Source of the DNA: AP-15 sp963732095
GTDB taxonomy: Bacteria > Pseudomonadota > Alphaproteobacteria > ATCC43930 > CGMCC-115725
DNA length: 64,000 nt
Direction: 5' to 3'
NCBI GenBank assembly: GCA_963732095.1
Contig: CAVSZA010000039.1
Coordinates: forward strand, 1 to 64,000
Shown: positions 8,142 to 16,669 of the stretch, in pieces
Numbering within the stretch: the first letter of the stretch is position 1
How the letters are laid out: each line of letters starts with the position of its first letter
The notes under the pieces: model-generated
What the model was told of the DNA's origin: nothing
The model's input: only the letters and a program-made list of their open reading frames with translations
Databases searched by the model: none
Program-made: the position numbers and the translations under genes

Positions 8142-9176
8142 TTAAGTCACCCCGGAATGAGGTGGGCTGCGGCGCACCTCGGCAGCCAACTTATCTTCGC
8201 GCTCGCCCAGGTAGACGACATGCCTTAGCAGACCGTCAGGCGTCCATTCGACATAGCTGACCCCGACTACCATTTCGGGCCGCACCCAATGGACGCGGCT
8301 AAGCACTAGTGGTGAGCCGAAACGGCTATTGCGTGGTGGCGCTATAGCGAGTGGCATTTTGTCGACCACCAAAGGCTGAAGGCGCTGCCACAGGCGCTCC
8401 AATTCGACGACGGGCATACCGGTCCCGGCTCGGCCTGCATAGAGGAGCGTGTCGTCTGGTGTGTAGTAGCCCAGGAGCAGCGAACCGATGCGATGTCGGC
8501 TGCCCTCGGGGTCACTCCATCCAATCACGACAAATTCCTGCCGGTTGAGGCACTTGGTCTTGAGCCATGTACGCCGGTCGGGCTCATACCGGCCATTGGT
8601 GCGCTTCGACACGATGCCCTCAAGACCGCGTTCGCAGGCTAACCGATGGAAGGCCGGGCCATGTCCGATCTGGTGATCGTTGTATAGCAGCGAGTTCGGC
8701 ACAGCGCTTAGTAGAGATGCCAACCGGGCCTTGCGGTCCACCAGCGGCAGGCCGGTCAAGTTCTCGCCGTCCAAGTGCAGCAGGTCGAACAGGAAGAAGA
8801 CCAGCGATCCCTCACCGGTATCGGTCGCGTTCTGGATAAGGTTGAAGGCCGTCCTACCATCAGGGCGCACGCCGCAAAGTTCGCCGTCAAGGTAGGCGTT
8901 CCGCGCCGGGAGCCCAGCAATAGACTTGGCGATGATGGGGTATTTCTCTGTCCAGTCGTTGCCCCGGCGCGTCAGGATTTGCGTTCTCCCGGCGTCGAGC
9001 CGGGCATGCATCCGATATCCGTCGAGCTTGATTTCGTGCAGCCAGTCGGAGCCGTCAGGTGCCTTCTCAGCGAGCGCGGCGAGTTGCGGTTTGATCCAGG
9101 CCGGTGGAGGAGCCGGTTTAACTTTTCGGCGGGTAGAGAGCGTGTCCGTAGGGTTCGTGCGAGCGGATTTCATCAT
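8142..9176 (-). CDS. ATP-dependent DNA ligase (LigD-type ligase domain, standalone)
   Basis: About 344 residues from the ATG at 9176; other in-frame ATGs lie at 9173, 9185 and 9218. Ligase motif I EIKLDGYR carries the adenylated lysine. LDGELCGV, FFLFDLLHLDG, GLEGIVSKR and WLKTKC are motifs III to V. A C-terminal OB-fold part with RIGSLLLGYY and VGVSYVEWTPDGLLRHVVYLG follows. There are no polymerase or phosphoesterase domains, so it is the single-domain form that usually accompanies Ku in bacterial end joining. Only a Ku fragment is seen in this window (near 48.3 kb). It should seal nicks using ATP. Confidence 0.92.
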   Translation of the reverse strand: MMKSARTNPTDTLSTRRKVKPAPPPAWIKPQLAALAEKAPDGSDWLHEIKLDGYRMHARLDAGRTQILTRRGNDWTEKYPIIAKSIAGLPARNAYLDGELCGVRPDGRTAFNLIQNATDTGEGSLVFFLFDLLHLDGENLTGLPLVDRKARLASLLSAVPNSLLYNDHQIGHGPAFHRLACERGLEGIVSKRTNGRYEPDRRTWLKTKCLNRQEFVVIGWSDPEGSRHRIGSLLLGYYTPDDTLLYAGRAGTGMPVVELERLWQRLQPLVVDKMPLAIAPPRNSRFGSPLVLSRVHWVRPEMVVGVSYVEWTPDGLLRHVVYLGEREDKLAAEVRRSPPHSGVT

Positions 9177-9338
9177 CGCTGCCATATACCAGGAGTTCGC
9201 GTTTTGTGGGCGCATCATACCGCGCGTGTCTTAAAGTTCCCCGGCCGCCGCGGTTTGGTCGACCGGCCCTTATCCCGGCGTACGATGCGGCGGCTATTTC
9301 CAATTTGGCTGCCGACCACGGCACCAATCAGACATTGT

Positions 9339-10445
9339 CCCGATGATTTCACTATTCGGAAAAATTACGCTGTAGCCTTGCGTGCCTTCGCACGGTACGA
9401 GGAGGCGCTTTTCCATTTCAACGTCGCCTGCGCCCTCGAACCCGGCAATCTGGATGCGCAATGGGAGCGTTCGAGCGTCTATTTGCAGCTTGGAAGATTC
9501 AAGGAAGGCTGGGAGGCCTATGACACACGCTGCGAACTGGAATGGATGAAATGCCTGCACCTCGATCATCTGCGCTGGGATGGAAAGGATTTCCAGGACA
9601 AGACTGTCCTACTCTGCGCGGAACAGGGGTATGGCGACACAATCCTCTGCAGCCGCTATATCCCGCTGCTTAAAGAGCGTGGCGGCCGCGTCGTCCTGGT
9701 CTGCGAGAAAAGCCTGCATCGCCTTTTTCAGTCGATCCGGGGCGTTGATCAAACCCGGAATCATCAATGAAATCTTTTGACTACCACGTCTCGATCATGA
9801 GCCTGCCGGAAATCTTCGAGACGGATCTGCACTCCATCCCACCTATCCCCGATCTCTATGTTCCTGAACAAGCCCCTCCCGCCGCGCAGCGGCTCCTCGA
9901 TTTGGCGGCGGACAGGTACAGGGTGGGCATCGTCTGGTCAGGCCGCACAGAGTTCAAGCAGAACTACAAGCGAGCAGTTTCCGTCGAGCGCTTCCTGCCT
10001 TTGGCCCGTATTTCAGGCGTTCAGCTTTACAGTCTGCAAAAAGGTCCGTGCGAACAGGAACTCGCGGTTGCCGGCGCGGAGGAACTGGTTTTCGAACTGG
10101 GGCCTCACCTGAACGATTTTGCCGATACGGCTTCGGTCCTAAAGCAGCTTGATCTCGTTATCATGACGGACAGCTCCGTCGCCCACCTTGTTGGCCCCCT
10201 CGGGCGCCCGGTGTGGAACCTCCTGCCTTATCATGCCTACTGGCTCTATTTATCTGGGCGGGACGATTGCCCGTGGTACCCCTCAATGACGCTTATTCGC
10301 CGGCTGGAGCCCGGGAGATTGGGATACGGTGTTTAGAAAGGCTGCTGCGAGGCTTGCGCATGAGATCCAAGCTTCCTCGGAACGACGCCGGCTCGCTAAC
10401 ACCAAATCACAATTCGGCAGTCGCGGCGGCCTCTCGACGTCCTGA
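9339..10445 (+). pseudogene. TPR/glycosyltransferase protein, truncated and frameshifted
   Basis: The first segment (PDDFTIRKNYAVALRAFARY to RYIPLLKERGGRVVLVCE) is a tetratricopeptide repeat followed by a GT9/GT41-like domain. Near 9760 the frame shifts. DYHVSIMSLPEIFETDLHSI through VIMTDSSVAHLVGPLGRPVW continues it, and a second shift near 10305 leads to PGDWDTVFRKAAARLAHEI and a TGA at 10443. The N-terminal TPR repeats are also missing, because homology starts abruptly at 9339. Intact relatives have several more TPRs. Probably a dead gene, unless the two indels are sequencing errors. Confidence 0.82.
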
Positions 10446-10452
10446 TGCTTCG

Positions 10453-11274
10453 ATGCGGATCGCGACCTACAACGTCAACGGTATCAACGGGCGGCTACCC
10501 GTTCTGCTCGCATGGCTCAAAGAGGCCGCGCCGGATATTGTCTGTCTTCAGGAGTTGAAGGCGCCCGACGAGAGATTTCCCGATCCCGCCATCCGAGCCG
10601 CCGGCTACGGTGCGGTCTGGCATGGTCAGAAGAGTTGGAACGGCGTCGCGATCCTGGCGCGGGACGCCCAGCCGGTGGAAATTCGCCGGGGGTTGCCGGA
10701 CGATCCTGCCGACACCCATAGCCGCTACATCGAGGCGGCGGTCAACGGCACGATTGTCGGGTGCCTGTATCTGCCCAACGGCAATCCTGCGCCGGGACCG
10801 AAATTCGATTACAAGCTGCGCTGGTTCGACCGGCTGATGGAACATGCCGGAAGACTGCTTTCGACCGGTGAGCCGGTCGTGCTCGCCGGCGATTACAACG
10901 TCATGCCCACCGATCTCGATGTCTACGCGCCGGAGCGCTGGGTCGATGACGCGTTGTTCCGCCCCGAGGTGCGGGATGCCTATCGCCGTCTTGTAGAGCA
11001 GGGCTGGACCGATGCGCTGCGGGCGCTGCACCCGGGCGAGCGGATCTACACGTTCTGGAAGTATTTCCGGAATGCGTTCGCTCGCGATGCCGGCCTGCGC
11101 ATCGATCATCTTCTGCTCAGCCCGCCCTTGGCGGAGCGTCTCACCGCCGCCGGTGTTGATCGTGGGGTGCGCGGCCGCGACCACGCAAGCGATCATGCGC
11201 CCGCCTGGATCGAACTGGCGGAAGCAGCGAAGCCATCGCGGGGCCGAGGCCGGCGTGTGGGAAGGAGAGCTTGA
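10453..11274 (+). CDS. xthA: exodeoxyribonuclease III
   Basis: 273 residues, normal for the family. MRIATYNVNGINGRLP, CLQELKAP (metal-binding Glu), GDYNVMPTDLDVY, LRIDHLLLS and the terminal SDHAPAWIE are the expected endonuclease/exonuclease/phosphatase motifs. The enzyme cuts at abasic sites and removes 3' blocking groups in base-excision repair. The start is set by alignment to the family N-terminus. It lies 8 bases after the end of the glycosyltransferase relic. It is followed almost directly by a DUF1810 gene, so the two may be co-transcribed. A C-terminal basic tail (RGRGRRVGRRA) is present. Confidence 0.93.
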   Translation: MRIATYNVNGINGRLPVLLAWLKEAAPDIVCLQELKAPDERFPDPAIRAAGYGAVWHGQKSWNGVAILARDAQPVEIRRGLPDDPADTHSRYIEAAVNGTIVGCLYLPNGNPAPGPKFDYKLRWFDRLMEHAGRLLSTGEPVVLAGDYNVMPTDLDVYAPERWVDDALFRPEVRDAYRRLVEQGWTDALRALHPGERIYTFWKYFRNAFARDAGLRIDHLLLSPPLAERLTAAGVDRGVRGRDHASDHAPAWIELAEAAKPSRGRGRRVGRRA

Positions 11275-11275
11275 T

Positions 11276-11716
11276 ATGGCGGCGGCTGACCCCTTTGATC
11301 AGGAGCGCTTCGTGACGGCGCAGGAACCTGTCTTCGAGATCGTGCTCGCCGAATTGCGGGCGGGCCGGAAGCGGACCCATTGGATGTGGTTTGTCTTTCC
11401 TCAGCTTAGCGGCCTCGGTCGATCCTCGACGGCCCGGTTTTATGGCATCGGCTCCATCGATGAAGCGCGCGCGTATGTGGCGCATCCCATACTCGGGCCG
11501 CGACTCGATCTTTGCACCAGGACCGTGCTGACGAGCGAGAGTCCATCGCTCCATGCGATCTTCGGCTCGCCCGACGATCTCAAGTTCCGGTCATGCATGA
11601 CGCTATTCTCGCTGGCGGCTGACGACCCGGATAATCCATTCCGACAGGCTCTCGACCGCCGGTGCGGCGGTCGGTCCGACGAACAAACCCTGGCGCTGAT
11701 CGATGCTGGCGGATGA
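11276..11716 (+). CDS. DUF1810 family protein
   Basis: 146 residues. DPFDQERFVTAQEPVFEIVL, AGRKRTHWMWFVFPQLSGLG, YGIGSIDEARAYVAHPILGP and SPDDLKFRSCMTLFSLA are the conserved blocks of this uncharacterised family. The ATG follows AAGGAG by a normal distance and starts 1 base after the xthA stop, suggesting a two-gene operon. Predicted cytoplasmic and soluble. Biochemical function unknown. Confidence 0.9.
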   Translation: MAAADPFDQERFVTAQEPVFEIVLAELRAGRKRTHWMWFVFPQLSGLGRSSTARFYGIGSIDEARAYVAHPILGPRLDLCTRTVLTSESPSLHAIFGSPDDLKFRSCMTLFSLAADDPDNPFRQALDRRCGGRSDEQTLALIDAGG

Positions 11717-11948
11717 GTTAACTGATGTCGCTCGGTCGCTTCCTGATCGCACGGTTTCAGCGGCAAGCGAGGTCAGGCAGTAGCTGCCGCAAGTCCGATT
11801 GCGGCGTCTTCAGATAGATCCATCCCCTCGGCGGCACGATTATACCCCGGAATAAGCGCGGATGAGCCCATATGGTAAATGGCGGGGTAGAGCTATCGGT
11901 TCGCCGGCATATCGCCCCGCCAACCCCCGTCACCTGGAGGATGCGCCG

Positions 11949-12578
11949 ATGTTATACGAAGTCCGCACCTATACCCTGCGTCCCGGAACCCTGGCCGAAT
12001 TTGAAGAGCGCTTTGCCAAGCGGCTGCCCCTGCGGGAAAAACACTCCAAATTGGGGGCTTTCTGGCACACCGAGTTCGGTCCGCTCAATCAGGCCATCCA
12101 CGTCTATCCCTACGACGACCTGCGACAGCGCACGTCCGTACGCGCAGCGATGGCGCAAGACACCGCTCTGGCGCAGCTCCCCGGCGGTGGGGACCTGATC
12201 GCGGCGATGGAATCCGAGATCATGAACCCGGCGCCGTTTATGCGCCCGCTGGGCAGCCGGGATTACGGCACCGGCAACGTGTATGAGATGCGCACCTACA
12301 CCTACGCCCCGGGCGACATCCCGAAGGTGCTGGAGGCCTGGGCCAAAGCGGTTCCTGCTCGCGAAGAGCTCTCCCCCCTGGCGGCCTGCTGGACGAGCGA
12401 ACTCGGCGGGCTCAACAAGTTCGTCCATACCTGGGTGTACAAAGATCTGGGCGAGCGCGCCCGCATCCGTGAGGAATCCCGTAAGCCCGGCAGCGCGTGG
12501 CCGCCGCAGAGCGGGGTGCGGCCGGTCCAGCAGGAAAACAAGCTGCTGATCGCGACGGCCTTCTCACCCGTGCGGTAG
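11949..12578 (+). CDS. NIPSNAP family protein
   Basis: 209 residues comprising two repeated ferredoxin-like (dimeric alpha/beta barrel) halves, each starting with the same signature: YEVRTYTLRPG near residue 4 and YEMRTYTYAPG near residue 111. Each contains a tryptophan-rich WHTEFGPLNQAIHVYPY or WTSELGGLNKFVHTWVY core. GGAGG precedes the ATG by 8 bases. Bacterial NIPSNAP proteins often sit near aromatic or organic-acid degradation genes, but no biochemical role is established. No operon partner follows. An in-frame upstream ATG at 11862 lacks a ribosome-binding site. Confidence 0.9.
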   Translation: MLYEVRTYTLRPGTLAEFEERFAKRLPLREKHSKLGAFWHTEFGPLNQAIHVYPYDDLRQRTSVRAAMAQDTALAQLPGGGDLIAAMESEIMNPAPFMRPLGSRDYGTGNVYEMRTYTYAPGDIPKVLEAWAKAVPAREELSPLAACWTSELGGLNKFVHTWVYKDLGERARIREESRKPGSAWPPQSGVRPVQQENKLLIATAFSPVR

Positions 12579-12832
12579 TCGGCTGCGGCCGCGCCAATCT
12601 GGATGAGAAACGGTCGCTCGGTGCGTGACTTAGCGAAGGCGTCGCCTCATCGAGGTCACGTACCCAGCGACGACATCTCTCAAGGGGCGGCGCGGTCTGG
12701 CGGTCACCCTGGCCGGATATGGAGCGGGTTTCACGCCATGAGGAAACCGCGCTAAATCCTGATCCGTTCGACCTTGTGGATAGCGGCCGCGCTCTCGCGC
12801 GCATGCGCGCGCGTTTATAACGTTCATTCTTT

Positions 12833-12952
12833 CAGGGTACGCAGATCGTCTTTCAAAACGCCGATTCCTCGCTCAATCCGCGCCTTTCGGTCGCCGAGGC
12901 GATCGGCCGCCCGCTTTACCTGTTCAACGGCGGCACGTCGGCCGGCCCATAG
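12833..12952 (+). pseudogene. fragment of an oligopeptide ABC transporter ATPase
   Basis: The frame reads QGTQIVFQNADSSLNPRLSV, EAIGRPLYLF, then stops at 12950. VFQNxxxSLNPR is the Q-loop region characteristic of Opp/Dpp-type ATPases. No Walker A precedes it and no signature motif follows, so only about 40 codons of a gene of 300 or more survive. It could belong with the orphan family-5 binding proteins upstream. A 16-bp GC palindrome (12796-12811) lies just before it. Confidence 0.6.
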
Positions 12953-13043
12953 GGATCGCCAGCGGCAGCTCGAATGGGCGGTAGTCATTCAACGACAACT
13001 CGGGTGCGTGAAGCGGGGGGTTTCCAGCATTCGGTGACCCCGC

Positions 13044-13514
13044 CTAGCTCCGCTTCGCCGCCTGCCAGCGGGCCAGCGCGTCGTGCGGCTTCGACAGCGC
13101 CGGATCCATCATCTCCTGATGCACGCCGGTGCTGGCGGTCAGCTCGACGACGTATCCGTTCGGGTCGCGGAAATAGACCGACCGGACAAAGCCATGATCG
13201 ACCGGGCCGCGCACCTCTTTTCCTTCCGCCTGCGCTTTTCCCAGCATCGCTTCGAAGACGTCGTTGTCGACGGCGAGCGCGATGTGCAGGTCGAGCGTAT
13301 CCTGCCGCTTGAATTCGAACGGCTTGCCGGGGGCCTCAAAAAACGCCAGGCACGAGCCGTCCGCCATCTGGAAAAACGTGTGCAAGGCGCGCCCCTCGTC
13401 GATCTCGAACGCGCTGAGCAACGGCAGGCCGAGAAATTCCTCGTAAAACACCCGCGTCTCTTCGGAGTCGCGGCAGCGATACGCGTTGTGGTGCAGGCCT
13501 TGAATCTTGGTCAT
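13044..13514 (-). CDS. VOC family protein (glyoxalase/ring-cleavage dioxygenase fold)
   Basis: 156 residues. The MTKIQGLHHNAYRCRDSEET start, FYEEFLGLPLL, SCLAFFE, LHIALAV and the terminal FRDPNGYVVELT are the paired beta-alpha-beta-beta-beta modules of the vicinal-oxygen-chelate superfamily, with His and Glu at metal-ligand positions. GGAGG precedes the ATG by 6 bases. It is the last gene of the aromatic dioxygenase operon, 23 bases after the beta subunit, so an extradiol-type cleavage or glyoxalase-like step on the ring product is a reasonable inference. The substrate is not known. Confidence 0.87.
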   Translation of the reverse strand: MTKIQGLHHNAYRCRDSEETRVFYEEFLGLPLLSAFEIDEGRALHTFFQMADGSCLAFFEAPGKPFEFKRQDTLDLHIALAVDNDVFEAMLGKAQAEGKEVRGPVDHGFVRSVYFRDPNGYVVELTASTGVHQEMMDPALSKPHDALARWQAAKRS

Positions 13515-13537
13515 GTAAGCCTCCAGTGTCTCGTTGT

Positions 13538-14083
13538 TCAGAAGAAAATACTCACGTTCTTGGCCGACAATACGTTCTGGTCGAGCACCAGCTTGCGGCG
13601 GGCGATCTTCCAGGCGCCGTCGACGCGCCGCAATACATCCTGGCGGGCGCCGACAAAGAAGTCCTGTTCGGTTTCGGCGCGGCTGCGGTAGACGATGAAA
13701 TTAGAATAAACCTTCACCTCGGCATCCGCGTCGCCCGGCTCGATCTCGATATTGGCGATCAGGTGGCGGGTGCGCGACGGCGGGTCTTCTGCCCACGCCA
13801 TGCCGGTGTCGAGACGGGCGACGCGGCCGGCGAGCGTCTCTTTGGTTTCGTCGAGGATCGCGAGTTCGTCCTCCATCGTCTGGTCGTCCTCGACATAGCG
13901 GTCGGGGTCGAGGATCGCGATCGCCTTGCTCGATTTCGGATAGCGGTTGCTGCGGCCGGACATCCAGTAACGGACATCGTCGGTGAACAGCGTGATCCAC
14001 TCGTGAAACCGCCGATCGTCCAACAGGCGTGCCTCCCGGTAGAGGAACTGCTCGACTTCGCGGATCAAATCCTCGTTACGCAT
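13538..14083 (-). CDS. aromatic-ring-hydroxylating dioxygenase beta subunit (set 1)
   Basis: 181 residues of the small-subunit family with the NTF2-like fold: EVEQFLYREARLLDDRRFHE, WITLFTDDVRYWM, TRHLIANIEIEP, VYRSRAETEQDFFVGARQD and a terminal KLVLDQNVLSAKN. Beta subunits support the alpha3beta3 structure and contribute little to catalysis. The ATG overlaps the end of the alpha-2 gene by 8 bases, so the two should be translated together. Confidence 0.93.
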   Translation of the reverse strand: MRNEDLIREVEQFLYREARLLDDRRFHEWITLFTDDVRYWMSGRSNRYPKSSKAIAILDPDRYVEDDQTMEDELAILDETKETLAGRVARLDTGMAWAEDPPSRTRHLIANIEIEPGDADAEVKVYSNFIVYRSRAETEQDFFVGARQDVLRRVDGAWKIARRKLVLDQNVLSAKNVSIFF

Positions 14084-15374
14084 ATTGCTTCTCTCGCGCC
14101 GGCGCGCCGGCCAGCTCGCGCCAGTCCACCGGCGTCATCAGATCGGCCCAGCGGCGGTAGAACTGCCGGTGGTTGCTTTCGCTCATGCGGAACTCGCTGG
14201 CCCACGCGCCGAGATCCGGGTCGAAGCGGTCGTGACCGAGACCCATCTGCGTGTTCAATGGCATGCGGCGAGACACGACGCCGCGGCAGGTCTGCGTGCA
14301 TTCCTGCCAATTGTCCATGTCGTCCTGCTCAAACGAGCCCGACGGGCTGAAGCCGCGCACGCCGGCCAGCCGAATCGCCTTTTTGATGTGATCGGGCGCC
14401 GCCTTGTCGACGAATACCCACGACCAGACCTCGGTCTTGCCGGGGCCGCGCGGGTGCCAGGTGCGGAAGGTGCGCGAGGTGGCGCGCAGCAGCGAGAAAT
14501 TCGGGAACACGGTACCGACGAGCGGGTTGACCCGGGCGACGCGCGGCCCGAGGCGCGCCTCGACCTCGGGACGGATCTGTTGCTCGTAGGCGAGGACCTC
14601 GGGGATCGGCGGGTCGCCAACATCATCGGGCCCGACGCATATCAGCACGTGGCCATTGCCCGGCGAAACCATCGCGCCGGTCGTGTGCGGCTTTGTCGTG
14701 ACGCCCGAGCTGAACCCGGTCGCCACGGCCGACAGGTGGCTCCACGGCACGTGATAGGCGTCGCCGCCGAAATTCTCGGCCGGGAACTTCCAGTTGCACG
14801 GCATGACCCATTTGTGAGTCGCAACGATCTCGATGCCGTGCTCGCGTCGGTCGACGAAGGTGTCGAGATACCACGCCATTTCACCGAGATAGTCGCGCAA
14901 TGGGGGCGCCGCGGCATCGAACGTCGCGAACCACAGGCCCTTGTAGTTGGCGAGCTGCGCCACCGGCACGAGGCCCCAGCGGCCGCGGTCGAGTTCGTTG
15001 TGGTAGGCCTCCTTCAGATAGGGCACGCCGGTCAGCCGGCCGTCGTTGCGGTAGGTCCAGCCGTGATAGGCGCAGGTGAAGCTGGCGGCATTGCCGCGGT
15101 CGGCGCGGCACAGCCGGTTGCCGCGGTGGCGGCAGACATTCAGAAAGGCGTGAACCTCGCCGTCGCTGTCGCGCACGACCAATACCGGGTCCTCGCCCAT
15201 GTAGGTCGTGAAAAAGTCGCCCGGCCGCGGGATCTGGCTGTCGTGGCATAGGAAGAGCCAGCAGCGGGCGAAGATCTGCTGCAGTTCCTTTTCGTAGATT
15301 TCCGGTTCGATGAAGATCCGTCGGCTGACCAGCCCGCGCTCGCTGTCAACAAGGCTACCGAGATCGCTAGTCAT
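14076..15374 (-). CDS. Rieske [2Fe-2S] ring-hydroxylating dioxygenase alpha subunit (set 1, copy 2)
   Basis: 432 residues from the ATG at 15374, preceded by GGAGG and matching the start of its paralogue. The Rieske centre is CRHRGNRLC then CAYHGW. The mononuclear-iron site is NWKFPAENFGGDAYHVPWSH with the distal Asp in EQDDMDNW. It would hydroxylate an aromatic substrate using electrons from a ferredoxin and reductase, which are not encoded here. The N-terminal half is almost identical to copy 1 at DNA level, while the catalytic half is clearly divergent, so substrate range probably differs. Confidence 0.94.
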   Translation of the reverse strand: MTSDLGSLVDSERGLVSRRIFIEPEIYEKELQQIFARCWLFLCHDSQIPRPGDFFTTYMGEDPVLVVRDSDGEVHAFLNVCRHRGNRLCRADRGNAASFTCAYHGWTYRNDGRLTGVPYLKEAYHNELDRGRWGLVPVAQLANYKGLWFATFDAAAPPLRDYLGEMAWYLDTFVDRREHGIEIVATHKWVMPCNWKFPAENFGGDAYHVPWSHLSAVATGFSSGVTTKPHTTGAMVSPGNGHVLICVGPDDVGDPPIPEVLAYEQQIRPEVEARLGPRVARVNPLVGTVFPNFSLLRATSRTFRTWHPRGPGKTEVWSWVFVDKAAPDHIKKAIRLAGVRGFSPSGSFEQDDMDNWQECTQTCRGVVSRRMPLNTQMGLGHDRFDPDLGAWASEFRMSESNHRQFYRRWADLMTPVDWRELAGAPAREKQYA

Positions 15375-15394
15375 GTGAGCCTCCATTCGTTGCA

Positions 15395-16669
15395 TCAGTT
15401 CGACAGATCGGCCCAGCTTTCCGCTGCCATCAGCTGCGCCCAGCGCCGGTAGAAGCCGCGGTGGTTGAGTTCGCTATAACGGTACTCGCTGGCCCAGGCG
15501 CCGAGCTCCTTGTCGAACCGCTCGTGGCCGAGACCCATCTCATAGCTCAGCGCATACCGGCGGGCGACCGTGCCGCGCCCGGTTTGGGTGCAGCCCTGCC
15601 AGTTGTCCATGTCGTCCTGCTCAAACGTGCCCGCCGGACCGAACACGCGCACGCCGGCCAGTCGGATAGCCTCCTTGACCTCGGGCGGCGCCCTCTTGTC
15701 GACGTACACCCAGGCCCACACCTCGGTCTTGTCCGGGCCGCGCGGATGCCAGACTCGGAAGGTCCGCGAGGTCGGCCGCAGCAGCGAGAAATTCGGGAAC
15801 ACAGTGCCGACGATCGGCTTCACTAGATTGAGACGGGGCCCGAGCCGTTGCTCCATCTCTGGCCGGATCTGGTCCTCGTAGGCAAGGATCTCGGAGGCCG
15901 GCGGGTCGGCCAGCGTGTCCGGCCCAACGCCGATCACGCAATGGCCGTTGCCCGGCGATAGCATGACGCCGCGCGGGTCGGGATTGAGGCGGAAATTGCC
16001 GCCCGACCCGGTCTGGATCGCCGACAGGTGGCTCCATGACGTGTGATACCCGTCGCCGCCGAAATTCTCGGCGGGAAACTTCCAATTGCACGGTATCACC
16101 CATTTGTGCATGCCGCCGATCACCTCGATGCCGCCGTCGCGGCGGTCGAAAAACGCGTCGAGATACCACGCCATCTCGCCGAGATAGTCGCGCAATGGCG
16201 GCGCCGCGGCATCGAACGTCGCAAACCACAGGCCCTTGTAGTTGGCGAGCTGCGCCACCGGCACGAGGCCCCAGCGGCCGCGGTCGAGTTCGTTGTAGTA
16301 GGCCTCCTTCAGATAGGGCACGCCGGTCAGCCGGCCGTCGTTGCGGTAGGTCCAGCCGTGATAGGCGCAGGTGAAGCTGGCGGCATTGCCGCGGTCGGCG
16401 CGGCACAGCCGGTTGCCGCGGTGGCGACAGACATTCAGGAAGGCGTGAACCTCGCCCTCGCTGTCGCGCACGATCAATACCGGGTCCTCGCCCATGTAGG
16501 TCGTGAAAAAGTCGCCCGGCCGCGGGATCTGGCTGTCGTGGCATAGGAAGAGCCAGCAGCGGGCGAAGATCTGCTGCAGTTCCTTTTCGTAGATTTCCGG
16601 TTCGATGAAGATGCGCCTGCTGATCGACCCGCGCTCGGCGTCGACCAGCCGGTCCATTGCGCTCGTCAT
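15395..16669 (-). CDS. Rieske [2Fe-2S] ring-hydroxylating dioxygenase alpha subunit (set 1, copy 1)
   Basis: 424 residues, of normal family length. It carries the same Rieske motif as copy 2 (CRHRGNRLC, CAYHGW) and an iron site NWKFPAENFGGDGYHTSWSH, with FEQDDMDNWQ downstream. The ATG overlaps the TGA of the upstream SDR gene (ATGA). The stop overlaps the leader of copy 2, leaving about 20 bases to its start. The single beta subunit downstream presumably serves both alpha subunits. Substrate unknown; biphenyl-type chemistry is suggested only by the adjoining dehydrogenase. Confidence 0.94.
   Translation of the reverse strand: MTSAMDRLVDAERGSISRRIFIEPEIYEKELQQIFARCWLFLCHDSQIPRPGDFFTTYMGEDPVLIVRDSEGEVHAFLNVCRHRGNRLCRADRGNAASFTCAYHGWTYRNDGRLTGVPYLKEAYYNELDRGRWGLVPVAQLANYKGLWFATFDAAAPPLRDYLGEMAWYLDAFFDRRDGGIEVIGGMHKWVIPCNWKFPAENFGGDGYHTSWSHLSAIQTGSGGNFRLNPDPRGVMLSPGNGHCVIGVGPDTLADPPASEILAYEDQIRPEMEQRLGPRLNLVKPIVGTVFPNFSLLRPTSRTFRVWHPRGPDKTEVWAWVYVDKRAPPEVKEAIRLAGVRVFGPAGTFEQDDMDNWQGCTQTGRGTVARRYALSYEMGLGHERFDKELGAWASEYRYSELNHRGFYRRWAQLMAAESWADLSN

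Noticed and set aside
12796..12811. GC palindrome as a terminator
   Set aside because: A CG-repeat palindrome with only TTTAT following and no stable U tract. It lies before a relic rather than after a gene.
14085..15251. 388-codon plus-strand frame over the Rieske alpha gene
   Set aside because: Antisense frame in a high-GC gene. The Rieske and iron-ligand motifs are on the minus strand.
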